Shown here: positions 55,155-63,672 of the stretch, piece by piece
How the letters are laid out: each line of letters begins with the position of its first letter
Position numbering within the stretch: position 1 is the stretch's first letter
NCBI RefSeq assembly: GCF_900116195.1
Contig: NZ_FOZW01000003.1
Span: 417,018-481,017, forward strand
Direction of reading: 5' to 3'
Length of the DNA: 64,000 nt
From: Alloyangia pacifica
GTDB lineage: Bacteria; Pseudomonadota; Alphaproteobacteria; Rhodobacterales; Rhodobacteraceae
Position numbers and translations under genes: made by a program
Notes under the pieces: model-generated
Told to the model about the DNA's origin: nothing
What the model saw: the letters and a program-made list of their open reading frames with translations, nothing else
The model's database searches: none

Positions 55155-56051
55155 GTGACCTTCACAAGAGAGACGCCAAAATCGATACCGGACCGGTTCC
55201 TGAGGGGGACGTGGCGCATTGGCTCGACCTGCACCGCCGCGCTTTTCGGCTTGCTGCTGGGGCTGTCGCAGACACCGGCAGCGGCCCAGGACAGGGCCTA
55301 TGAGGTGGTCCAATTCGAAGGCACCGTCGTTCCCGCGCGCGAGGCCGACATCACGCCGATCGTCAGCGGGTGGCTTCGGCACATCGCCTTCGTGCCGGGG
55401 CAGATCGTTGATGAAGGCGACGTCCTCTTTGAGTTCGCCATGCCCCCCGCGCAATACCGCCTCGACCTGGCAAAGGCGCAGCAAGATGCGGCGCAGGCGC
55501 AATTGCAGGAGGCCATCGCGGAGGTGAAGCGGGCCGAGCTCCTCAAGGACCGGGATGTCGTCTCGGAGGTCGAGCTGGAGAAGACCATAGCGTTGCGAGA
55601 TATCGCCGCCGCGAACCTTGCCGCGGCCGAAGCCAATGTCGGACTGGCCGGGCTCGGGGTCATGCAGATGACCCAGAAGGCCCCCTTCGCTGGCATGATG
55701 AGCGCGCCGATGGTCCGTGAGAACGGCTGGCAGGACGTCGGTGACGGCGACATCACCATGGCCATCATCACCCAGCTGGACCCGATCCAGGTCGTGGGCG
55801 AGGTGCCCTACGATGTCTATGCCGCACGGCAGAAGATGTTCGGCTCGGATCAGGAGCTGATCGACGGCATCGCCTTGTCGCTGATCCTGCCCGGAGGAGA
55901 GGTGTACCCCCACGAAGGCAGGCTCGTCTCCGGCGGGTACAAGTTCGAGGCGGAGAGTCAGAAGATGACCGTCTGGGTGGAATTTCCCAACCCGGAGTTG
56001 CTTCTGCGCCCGGGGCTCAAGGTGGCCATCCAGTCGAGGGTCAAGCCATGA
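55155..56051 (+). CDS. Periplasmic adaptor (HlyD/RND membrane-fusion family) with no pump gene nearby
   Basis: A 298-residue protein starting at GTG with GGAGAG before it. Signal region about 24-45 (ending AAAQ). A barrel-sandwich/lipoyl half (VVPAREADITPIVSGWLRHI), a coiled-coil hairpin (about 95-150, KAQQDAAQAQLQEAIAEVKR), the second lipoyl half (QKAPFAGMMSAP) and a beta-barrel follow. This is the standard adaptor of RND or ABC tripartite systems, but neither pump nor outer-membrane channel gene is adjacent. It overlaps no gene; the next coding start is 44 bp on. It may serve a pump encoded elsewhere, or have another envelope role. Confidence 0.85.
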   Translation: MTFTRETPKSIPDRFLRGTWRIGSTCTAALFGLLLGLSQTPAAAQDRAYEVVQFEGTVVPAREADITPIVSGWLRHIAFVPGQIVDEGDVLFEFAMPPAQYRLDLAKAQQDAAQAQLQEAIAEVKRAELLKDRDVVSEVELEKTIALRDIAAANLAAAEANVGLAGLGVMQMTQKAPFAGMMSAPMVRENGWQDVGDGDITMAIITQLDPIQVVGEVPYDVYAARQKMFGSDQELIDGIALSLILPGGEVYPHEGRLVSGGYKFEAESQKMTVWVEFPNPELLLRPGLKVAIQSRVKP

Positions 56052-56095
56052 CGCGCCGGGGGCGGCCACTTCAGTCAACACAGGGAGAGACTTCC

Positions 56096-57439
56096 ATGTT
56101 CAAGGATTTCCGGTTCGCGGCGGCTTTCGCCTTGCTTGCCTTCGCGGGGCCCGGTCTTGCCCAGGTCGGTGCCGAGCCCCCCATCCTCATCGCCGGCGCG
56201 CAGATCTTCGACGGGGTCGGTCCCGAGCTGGTCGAGGGGCAGGATGTGCTGGTGCAGGATGGCATGATCGCGGCTGTGGGGGCGGGTCTGTCTGCTCCGG
56301 AGGGCGCGGTGGTCATCGACGCGGGGGGCCGGGTGATGACGCCCGGCTTCATCGACGTGCATTACCATCTCAGCCTGTGCAACGTGCCGGTGGCCGATAT
56401 GGCGGGGTCCAACGCGCCGAATCTCGATTACATCGGGATCAAGGCGGCGCAGGCTGCCGAAGAAGCGTTGATGCGCGGCTACACCAGCTTGCGCGACGTC
56501 GGGGGCGCATCCTGGGGCGCCAAGCTGGCCGCCGATCGGGATGAGATTGCTGGGCCCCGAGTGTGGCCGTCGCTGCGCGCAATCTCGCAGTTCGGGGGGC
56601 ATGGTGATGCCAATCCGCGTTTCATGGATCCGCGTGAATTCGGCGGACCCGAAAACAACCTTGAACGGCTGGGCTATAGCCGCATCGTGAATGGCCGGGC
56701 CGAGGTTCTGACGGCCGTCCGCGAACAGCTCAAGCGCGGGGCCAGCCAGATCAAGATGCATCTCGCGGGCGGTGTCGGGACCGAGTTCGACCCGATCGAC
56801 GGCCGCCAGTTCACCGCCGACGAGATCCGCGCGGCGGTCGAAGTGGCCGAAGGTTTCGGAACCTATGTCACGGCGCATGTCTACACCGTGGACGGGGTCA
56901 AGCAGGCGATCGAAAATGGTGTGAAGGCCATCGAGCACGGCAATCTCATCAATGAGGAAATCGCGCAGATGATGGCCGAAAACGACGTCTGGCTGAGCCC
57001 GCAGGTGGTGGTCTATCTCACCTTCTCACCGGACCTCGGCCCGGTCCGTCTCGAAAAGGGCCGAATGGTTTCCGAAGGGCTCGACACGATGTTCGAGCTT
57101 GCCAAGAAATACGATCTCAAGATTGCCTTTGGCACCGATGTGGTGGTGAACCCCGAAGCCTGCGCCGACCAGAACCGCGAATTCGTCGAGCGCACAAAGT
57201 GGTTCACGCCAGCCGAGGTCTTGGCTCAGGCCACCTCGCTTTCTGGAGAGTTGTTGCAGCTTTCGGGCGACAGAAACCCGTATCCCGGGAAGATTGGTGT
57301 GATCGAGGCCGGGGCCCACGCCGATCTGCTGCTCATCGACGGCAATCCGCTCGAGGATATCTCGATCCTCCGGGACTATGAGGGATCTCTGGATTTGATC
57401 ATGAAAGCCGGTAAGATCTACAAGGATGACATGGAGTGA
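56096..57439 (+). CDS. Exported metal-dependent amidohydrolase 3
   Basis: A 447-residue third paralog. Signal peptide about 1-23. Catalytic residues: H89-x-H91 (GFIDVHYHL), Lys220 (QIKMHLAGG), His261 (AHVYTVD), His281 (IEHGN), Asp348 (FGTDV). It has the same C-terminal sandwich (AGAHADLLLIDGNPLEDIS). It differs from paralogs 1 and 2 at residues 95-110 and 160-190, near where the substrate would enter. GGGAGAGA precedes the ATG. Confidence 0.9.
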   Translation: MFKDFRFAAAFALLAFAGPGLAQVGAEPPILIAGAQIFDGVGPELVEGQDVLVQDGMIAAVGAGLSAPEGAVVIDAGGRVMTPGFIDVHYHLSLCNVPVADMAGSNAPNLDYIGIKAAQAAEEALMRGYTSLRDVGGASWGAKLAADRDEIAGPRVWPSLRAISQFGGHGDANPRFMDPREFGGPENNLERLGYSRIVNGRAEVLTAVREQLKRGASQIKMHLAGGVGTEFDPIDGRQFTADEIRAAVEVAEGFGTYVTAHVYTVDGVKQAIENGVKAIEHGNLINEEIAQMMAENDVWLSPQVVVYLTFSPDLGPVRLEKGRMVSEGLDTMFELAKKYDLKIAFGTDVVVNPEACADQNREFVERTKWFTPAEVLAQATSLSGELLQLSGDRNPYPGKIGVIEAGAHADLLLIDGNPLEDISILRDYEGSLDLIMKAGKIYKDDME

Positions 57440-57521
57440 GAGCGTCTCTCCTGTTTGGGCGCGCGCCAGGTGGGCCGGTCGCTGAAAGGGCAGTGTCCGC
57501 AAGCGGGTGGAGGAAATTGCA

Positions 57522-57872
57522 ATGCTGAGCCTCTGGCTGACCATTCTGCGGCTCGTGAAGGCGATCTTCCGGTCGTGGGAATTGCCGGAATTCCGCGCCG
57601 CCTTCGTCCTGTCTCTCGTCATTCTGATCTCTGGGACGGTGTTTTACCGAAGCGTGGAGGGATGGAGCTGGGTCGATGCGTTCTATTTCAGTGCGACGAC
57701 GATCTCGACCGTCGGCCTTGGCGACATCGCACCGGCCACGGATTTGGGTAAGGTTTTCACGGTCATCTATATCTTCGTGGGTGTCGGCGTCTTCGTGACG
57801 CTCTTCTCCCAACTGGCGCGTGCGCTTCTGCAGAAGGGCAAGGACGAAGAGGGTGACAGTTTGCAGGACTGA
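57522..57872 (+). CDS. Two-helix potassium channel pore protein
   Basis: A 116-residue membrane protein. Helix 1 about 27-45, pore loop with selectivity filter T63-V-G-L-G-D68 in TTISTVGLGDIAP, helix 2 about 80-100. This is the KcsA/Kir-like two-helix pore with no regulatory domain. GGAGG precedes the ATG. It forms a tetrameric K+ channel in the inner membrane. It follows the amidohydrolase by 82 bp in the same direction. Confidence 0.9.
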   Translation: MLSLWLTILRLVKAIFRSWELPEFRAAFVLSLVILISGTVFYRSVEGWSWVDAFYFSATTISTVGLGDIAPATDLGKVFTVIYIFVGVGVFVTLFSQLARALLQKGKDEEGDSLQD

Positions 57873-57952
57873 CCCCGGTCTCAATTCGGGGTGAACATTA
57901 GCACGGACGGTGCCCGTCACTGACCGGCGGTAAGGCGTGCAGGAGCAGTGAT

Positions 57953-59008
57953 ATGAAGTCGGCACAGGTTATTGCCCCTGACTGGTTCAAGATCATCGTA
58001 GGTCTGCCGTTTGTCATCCTGCTGCTCTGGCTGGGTCAGGACCTCTTCAAGCTGCTTGCCGTCGCCTTCCTGATCTTCATTCTCGCGACGGCCTTCACTG
58101 ACAGGCTCTCCCGGGTCTCCATTCTCGGGCACCGATTTTCCGGATGGCAGTCCCATGCGCTTGCCCTCGCCATCTTCATCTCGGTCATCTGGGTGTTCGC
58201 CGCCATTTCCTCGACCGCCGCAGGCGAGATCGTGGAGGCCTTGCCGAGATATCAGGAGCGGCTGGGTGGCATCGCGGTCAAGCTCGAAAGCCTCTTGGGG
58301 CCGAGGCTCGTCGAGGCCCTTCATCAGGCGCTTGATGGCTTGCAGGTCGGCGATCTCGTGGTGTTTCTCGCAGGAGGTCTCGTCGGCAGCATCGCGCAGG
58401 TCTCGCTGCTTACGATCTACTTCGTGTTTCTCGTCCTTGAGCGGTCCGACTGGCAGAAGAAGGTCGCGATGCTGTCCTCGCCCGACCCGCATGGCGCGGA
58501 CTTTGCCGTCATCGTCCGGCGGGCGGCGATCGGCATCAAGAACTTCATGTGGGTCAACGCGGTGACCAGCGCCATGAGCGGGGCCGTCGCCTACGTGGTC
58601 TTCCGTCTGATCGGTCTCGATTTCGCGTCGTTTCTCGCGATCATGATCTTCTTCGTGGGGTTCATCCCGAACATCGGGGCGTTCATCGGCATCCTGCTGC
58701 CCTCGTTCGTGGCGCTGGCGCAGTTCGACAGCCTGTGGCCGCTGGTGGCGGTGATCGTCATCTATGGCGGCGCCGATCAGGTGATCAGCAACGTGATAAC
58801 GCCCATGATGCAGGGCAAGTCGCTGAACATGAGCATCTTCATGATCACCGTGTCGCTGGTGTTCTGGTCCCTGCTCTGGGGCGGGCTCGGAGCGTTTCTG
58901 GCCGTGCCCCTCACCGTCATCGTCATGGTGGTCGCCTCCGAGGTGCCCAGCCTGCGCTGGCTGGCCGTGCTGCTCTCGAAGGATGGTCAGATCGACCATC
59001 TCGAATAG
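57953..59008 (+). CDS. AI-2E family transporter (PerM-like)
   Basis: A 351-residue inner-membrane protein with about eight helices and a central soluble part (about 95-150). The hallmark motif near the C-terminal half, FVGFIPNIGAFIGILLPSFVAL (split here in prose), identifies the AI-2E/PerM family. Members export or import diverse small molecules or move Na+/H+; the substrate cannot be inferred. 80 bp after the channel gene. Confidence 0.9.
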   Translation: MKSAQVIAPDWFKIIVGLPFVILLLWLGQDLFKLLAVAFLIFILATAFTDRLSRVSILGHRFSGWQSHALALAIFISVIWVFAAISSTAAGEIVEALPRYQERLGGIAVKLESLLGPRLVEALHQALDGLQVGDLVVFLAGGLVGSIAQVSLLTIYFVFLVLERSDWQKKVAMLSSPDPHGADFAVIVRRAAIGIKNFMWVNAVTSAMSGAVAYVVFRLIGLDFASFLAIMIFFVGFIPNIGAFIGILLPSFVALAQFDSLWPLVAVIVIYGGADQVISNVITPMMQGKSLNMSIFMITVSLVFWSLLWGGLGAFLAVPLTVIVMVVASEVPSLRWLAVLLSKDGQIDHLE

Positions 59009-59058
59009 GGTTTCGACGTTCCCCTATGTTGGTCGCCCCGACATCGGGCCCGTTGCCT

Positions 59059-60480
59059 TCAGAGGATCGGTCCGATCATCGCCACCGCGTTCTGCCAGAG
59101 GCGCCGCGGCAGGGACCAGGAGGCCACTTCTTCGGGCGTGACCACGCGGGTCTCTGCCATGTAGGTGTCCTGTCTCTGGCGGATATCCCTGCAGGTCTGC
59201 CTGTGCACCAGAAGGATGTTGTTCTCGTAGTTCAGATCAAAGCTGCGCCGATCCATGTTGGCCGAGCCGATCAGGGCGATCTTGCTGTCTACCACGAGCG
59301 TCTTGCTGTGCAGCAGTCCCGGCAGATACTCCCGGATCTCGACGCCCGATGCGAGCAGGCCCGCATAGTAGCTGCGGCTGGTTGCGCCGACGAAGAGGGA
59401 GTCGTTGCGGGCCGGGAAGACCACCGTCACCTTCACGCCCCGATAGGCCGCGGCGCAAAGCGCGGACTGTATCCCTTCGGTGGGGACGTAGTAGGGCGTC
59501 GTGACCACCAGTTCTTCGCGGGCGGCAAAGATCAGGCTGGTGAACATTTCCGGCATCGCCGAGGCCCGAACGCTCGGCCCGGTCGCGACCACCTGCGCGG
59601 GCCAGCCGTTCGGAATGGGCGCCGTCTCGGTGGCGACAGCGCCTGACAAGTCCTCGTCGACGGCCTCCATCCAGTCGGCGGCAAAGACCCGCTGGGCCTG
59701 CTGTACGACGGGGCCCTCGATGCGCAGCATGATATCGACCCAGGGGGCATATTTCGCCTTCTGCACAAAGGCCGGATCGGCGCAGTTCTGGCTGCCGCAG
59801 TAGGTCACCCGGCCGTCTATGACGACGATCTTGCGGTGGTTCCTCAGATCGATCCGGCCATCGAAAATCCGCAGCAGCGGGTTGCCGACGCGATAGGCCG
59901 AGGCCAGATGCACGCCAGCGCTCTTCATCTCGGTCCACAGCGCCGACCGGATCAGGCGGCGCGATCCGATGTCGTCGGCCATCGCCCGGCACGCCACCCC
60001 TCGTTGCGCGGCGCGCATGAGCGCCTCCGCGACCTTGCGCCCGTTGGTGTCCGCGACCCAGATGTAGAACATGAGATGCACGTGGTCGGTCGCGGCATCA
60101 ATGTCGGCGACGATCGCGTCCACCGCCGCATCACTGTCGGCCATGAGCTCGGCACTGTTCCCCGGGCAGGGCTCGAAGCCGCTGATCGAGGCGCCTACGC
60201 GGAACAGGGCATCAACCCGCGGCGACGCGCCAGCGCCAGCCTCCTCTGCGGGAAAGCGCGCGGCATCCGGGAGCAGCTCCTCGATCCGCCGGAGCCGTTC
60301 GATGCGGCGTCTGCCGATGCTCGTCTCACCGAAGAGCAGATAGGCGAGAACACCGACGACAGGGACCGGCAGCGTTGTCAGCACCCATGCCGCGCGAGCA
60401 GCCGGGTCCCGATGGGGGCGCAGCAGGATGCGCATCACGCAGGCCAACACGATCGCATAGTGAAGCAGGATCCAGATCAT
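59059..60480 (-). CDS. cls: Cardiolipin synthase
   Basis: A 473-residue phospholipase-D-family enzyme. Two N-terminal membrane helices (about 1-50), then two HKD motifs: HRKIVVIDGRVTYCGSQN and HSKTLVVDSKIALIGSANMD. It condenses two phosphatidylglycerols to cardiolipin at the inner membrane. Start MIWILLHYAI is chosen; the open frame continues upstream without coding character. It is the only minus-strand gene in this cluster and is convergent with the AI-2E transporter. Confidence 0.93.
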   Translation of the reverse strand: MIWILLHYAIVLACVMRILLRPHRDPAARAAWVLTTLPVPVVGVLAYLLFGETSIGRRRIERLRRIEELLPDAARFPAEEAGAGASPRVDALFRVGASISGFEPCPGNSAELMADSDAAVDAIVADIDAATDHVHLMFYIWVADTNGRKVAEALMRAAQRGVACRAMADDIGSRRLIRSALWTEMKSAGVHLASAYRVGNPLLRIFDGRIDLRNHRKIVVIDGRVTYCGSQNCADPAFVQKAKYAPWVDIMLRIEGPVVQQAQRVFAADWMEAVDEDLSGAVATETAPIPNGWPAQVVATGPSVRASAMPEMFTSLIFAAREELVVTTPYYVPTEGIQSALCAAAYRGVKVTVVFPARNDSLFVGATSRSYYAGLLASGVEIREYLPGLLHSKTLVVDSKIALIGSANMDRRSFDLNYENNILLVHRQTCRDIRQRQDTYMAETRVVTPEEVASWSLPRRLWQNAVAMIGPIL

Positions 60481-60704
60481 CGGTGGCCCCTCGGCTACGG
60501 CTTTGGCCCCGAAGTGTAGCGGCAGGGCCTTCGATGACGCCACGTGGTTCTTGGCTCGTGACTGAAAAGGAGGCCTGCCGAAACTTGGCAAGATCTGCAT
60601 ATCGAAATCCGCCTTTGTCGCGAAATCCGCGGTGTAGGCTGCTTGCAGGCGAGGCGCGCAGGGACGCGACGTGCTCACCGGAACGTCTGCGAGGAGATCA
60701 CCAA

Positions 60705-61544
60705 ATGACCCCAGAAGACATTCAGCCACCGGGCATTCGTGCAAAGGCCTGCACGATCAGCATGACGGCAATTGCTCTGACCGCCGCGCTTGTCTGCACT
60801 GCGCCGCAAGCACATGCGCAAGACGGTGGCTATCTCGATCAGGTTCAGCGCGAGTTTGAAGAGATTAACAACGGCACCAACCCGACGCTGCTCACAACGC
60901 AGGCCGGCATCCAGTACCAGTTCAGCCAGATCACCGATGACCTGGACGCCGGTCTGTGGGAAGCCTTCTACACCCAGCCTTTCGGCGATGGCTCGAAGGC
61001 GTTCCGCTTCACGCTTCCCTATACGAACAGCCCGCTCGACTCCGCCTACGACTTCGGCGACTTCAGCGTGACCTATATCGACGTGTTCCACCTGACCGAG
61101 AAGACCGGCGCGGCTTTCACGGCTGAATTCTTTCTCGACACCGCCTCGCGGGAGGATACCGGCTACGGGCAATATGCCATGGAGACGTCACTCTTCTACG
61201 CCTGGTTCCTCGACAGCGGGGCGATCTTCGCGCCCGCCTGGGTTCAGACCTTTGGCCTGGAGGGTGGGAACGATGCGGGTGCAGAGCTGAATACCACCAC
61301 GGTCGATTTCTATTACGTGCCGAAGCTCCCCAACCCAAAATACTATCTGACCTTCGATCCGGCGGTGATCCACGATTGGGAAGCGGATCGAACCTTCGGC
61401 AGCTTGCAGGTGACGGCCGGCATGCTGACCGGGCGGGCGTTTGGTGGTGACAGTCAGATCTTCATCAAGCCCGGGGTGCTTTTCGGAGCCGATGCTCCCG
61501 CCGACTGGTCGGTGCAGGTCGGCTTCAAGGTTCTGAATTTCTGA
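60705..61544 (+). CDS. Outer-membrane beta-barrel-like exported protein
   Basis: A 279-residue protein. A signal region lies at about residues 14-38, ending AHAQ. The mature part has alternating polar/hydrophobic strands and many aromatic residues (TQAGIQYQFSQITDDLDAGL, AFRFTLPYTNS, SLFYAWFLDSGAIF) and ends with a hydrophobic VGFKVLNF, as in outer-membrane barrels that finish with Phe. No named family recognised with certainty. GAGGAGA precedes the ATG. It could be a porin for the pathway substrate; inference. Confidence 0.7.
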   Translation: MTPEDIQPPGIRAKACTISMTAIALTAALVCTAPQAHAQDGGYLDQVQREFEEINNGTNPTLLTTQAGIQYQFSQITDDLDAGLWEAFYTQPFGDGSKAFRFTLPYTNSPLDSAYDFGDFSVTYIDVFHLTEKTGAAFTAEFFLDTASREDTGYGQYAMETSLFYAWFLDSGAIFAPAWVQTFGLEGGNDAGAELNTTTVDFYYVPKLPNPKYYLTFDPAVIHDWEADRTFGSLQVTAGMLTGRAFGGDSQIFIKPGVLFGADAPADWSVQVGFKVLNF

Positions 61545-61649
61545 AGAGAAGGTCTATAGTTCCAATCGGCTCGAGTCCGCGGGGCGTCGAGCGCAACGAT
61601 TGTGTCCCATGTGTTTTGTGTCCGCGTCACTTCCGTGAGGAACATTGAA

Positions 61650-63170
61650 ATGAAATTCAGATATTTGACCTTTGCAGGCCCGCTCTTCGCCCTGTCCGCG
61701 ATATCGACCCAGGCCATCGCGCAGGATGGCGACTTTCCGTCGCTGCAGATGCAGGATGTCGAGCAGATTTCGATCGACGTCGATCTCGACGGGGCCATCG
61801 AGCGCCTGTCGAAGGCGATCACCTTTCCCACGATCTCGAACCAGGATCGCGAGGATTTCGACACTCAGGCCTTCGATGATTACCACGCCTTTATCGAACA
61901 GGCCTATCCGCTGGTCCACGAGACGCTGAAGCGGGAAATCCTCGGCGATCCGCGCCCCTACAGCTTGCTCTACACGTGGGAGGGCAAGAACCCTGATCTG
62001 CCGCCCGCGCTGTTCTATGCGCATCAGGATGTGGTGCCGGTGCCGCCGGATTCCCGTGACGAGTGGGAGCAGGAACCCTTCGCGGGCACGGTGGCCGATG
62101 GCTACCTCTGGGGGCGCGGTGCCATGGACGACAAGAACCAGATCCACGGCATCCTCGAGGCCGCCGAGATGCGGCTCGCCGAAGGCTGGCAGCCGGAGCG
62201 CACGCTCTATTTCGTCTTCGGTCAGGACGAAGAGGTTGGCGGACCGGAGGGTGCTGCCCATATCGCCCAGGTGCTGGAAGACCGCGGGATCGAGCGCTTT
62301 GCCTTCGTCATGGATGAATCCGCGCCGCTCATTCCCGGCATCTTCCCCGGTCTTCCCGACAACACCGCGCTGATCGGCATCGCGCAGAAGGGCTATCTCA
62401 GCCTCGAACTGGCGATCAACGCCGTCGGGGGCCACTCTTCGCAGCCGCCCGAAGAGTCGAACATCGGCATTCTCGCCGAAGCGATCACCAAGCTCGAAGA
62501 CGCGCAGTTCCCCTACCGCATCCACCCGGCGCTGCGGGCCCAGTACCGCTACCTCGGGCCGGAGCTGGATGAGGAGCTTCAGCCGCTCTACTCTGCGGTC
62601 GCTTTCGGCAAGGAAGGCGAGATGACGGAGGACGAGAAGAAGTTCATCGAGGTCATGGCAGGAAACCCGGTCACCCGGGCGATGATGCGCACCACCATCG
62701 CGGTGACCATGTTCAACGCGGGCATCAAGGACAACGTGCTGCCGCCCTCGGCCACGGCGGTGGTGAACTTCCGCCCGATGCCCGGCGACACGCCCGATGT
62801 GATCATCCAGCACGTCAAGGACGCGATTCAGGATGACCGCATCACCCTGCGCGACATCTCCGCCTCAACCCCCGCGACCGCGATCGCCGACCCCGAGGGG
62901 CCGGGCTACAAGGCGATGGAAAAGACCATCCGCCAGATCTGGGGGAATGATCTGGTCGTCGCGCCGTTCTTCGTGATCGGCGGGTCGGACTCCAAGCATT
63001 TCCAAGCTCGGTCGTTCGCCCCGGACGTCTATACCTTCACCGCGATCCAGCTGGAGAACATGAAGGAATTCGAAGGCTTCCATGGCGTCAACGAGCGCCT
63101 TCTGGTGGATGAGTACGCCAAGACAATCGCGTTCTTCTATCAGATCATGAGCAATCTCGACGGGCTGTAG
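61650..63170 (+). CDS. Exported M20-family peptidase, PM20D1-like
   Basis: A 506-residue protein with signal peptide about 1-25 (AIAQ end). Binuclear zinc residues of M20: H125-x-D127 (AHQDVVPV), D160 (GRGAMDDKN), catalytic E194-E195 in FGQDEEVGG, D222-E223 (VMDES), and a late His in GGSDSKHFQ. The HxDVVPV, GAMDDKN and QDEEVGGPEGA pattern resembles the PM20D1/carboxypeptidase-S group, which hydrolyses or forms N-acyl amino acids. It ends the run of plus-strand hydrolases; a hairpin follows the stop. GAGGA precedes the ATG. Confidence 0.9.
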   Translation: MKFRYLTFAGPLFALSAISTQAIAQDGDFPSLQMQDVEQISIDVDLDGAIERLSKAITFPTISNQDREDFDTQAFDDYHAFIEQAYPLVHETLKREILGDPRPYSLLYTWEGKNPDLPPALFYAHQDVVPVPPDSRDEWEQEPFAGTVADGYLWGRGAMDDKNQIHGILEAAEMRLAEGWQPERTLYFVFGQDEEVGGPEGAAHIAQVLEDRGIERFAFVMDESAPLIPGIFPGLPDNTALIGIAQKGYLSLELAINAVGGHSSQPPEESNIGILAEAITKLEDAQFPYRIHPALRAQYRYLGPELDEELQPLYSAVAFGKEGEMTEDEKKFIEVMAGNPVTRAMMRTTIAVTMFNAGIKDNVLPPSATAVVNFRPMPGDTPDVIIQHVKDAIQDDRITLRDISASTPATAIADPEGPGYKAMEKTIRQIWGNDLVVAPFFVIGGSDSKHFQARSFAPDVYTFTAIQLENMKEFEGFHGVNERLLVDEYAKTIAFFYQIMSNLDGL

Positions 63171-63182
63171 AGGGGTTCAGAA

Positions 63183-63208
63183 GAGGTGGCGGCATAGTCC
63201 GCCACCTC
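63183..63208 (+). terminator. Hairpin after the M20 gene, possible terminator
   Basis: Perfect 10-bp arms GAGGTGGCGG/CCGCCACCTC with a 6-base loop, 13 bp after the stop. Only CCTCGC follows, so there is no U tract. Confidence 0.45.
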
Positions 63209-63672
63209 CCTCGCTTGGGCACCCGTGGGAGACGGAAGCGCGGGGTTTCAGACCAACAGTCGCGGTCTGAAGTCCGAGATGGGAACTCTCGCCCTTCAAG
63301 TGGGCCCTGCCGACTGCACCGGCGCTTTCGACAGGGCACCTTCACTGCGCGACTGATTGAACAGCGCGACAGTTGACCCCGACGTCCTGTCGCAGGCCCC
63401 GAACGCCATTGTGCGCCACGCGGGCCGGATCGTGGCCTTTGCAAACCTCTGGCTGACCGAGGCGAGGACCCGTTCTTCGAGCAAAGCAGGATGTTGACCG
63501 ACATCGAGCCCGTCGAGTGAGCCGGTGCAATCTCGTCCGCGACCTCTGGACGGGAACCGCCTGATCCCGGCCAATACGTATGGCCGCGGTCCGCGAGCGT
63601 CATCCGCACGAGCTGTTGCAATTTCTCGCGCTGAATTTCCAAAGCGAGGAGATTGTCGCTTAGGCTCAGGAC
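63209..63672. other. Gene-free interval next to the insertion sequence
   Basis: Overlapping frames in both strands lack ribosome-binding sites or recognisable families. The last ~15 bases before the transposase stop (about 63660-63672) probably form one IS terminus; I cannot define the exact inverted repeat because the other end is outside the window. Confidence 0.4.

Noticed and set aside
57917..58999. A 360-codon minus-strand frame rich in Asp, His and Arg
   Set aside because: Antisense to the AI-2E transporter; composition artefact.
61554..62813. A 419-codon minus-strand frame
   Set aside because: Antisense to the M20 peptidase; no motif.
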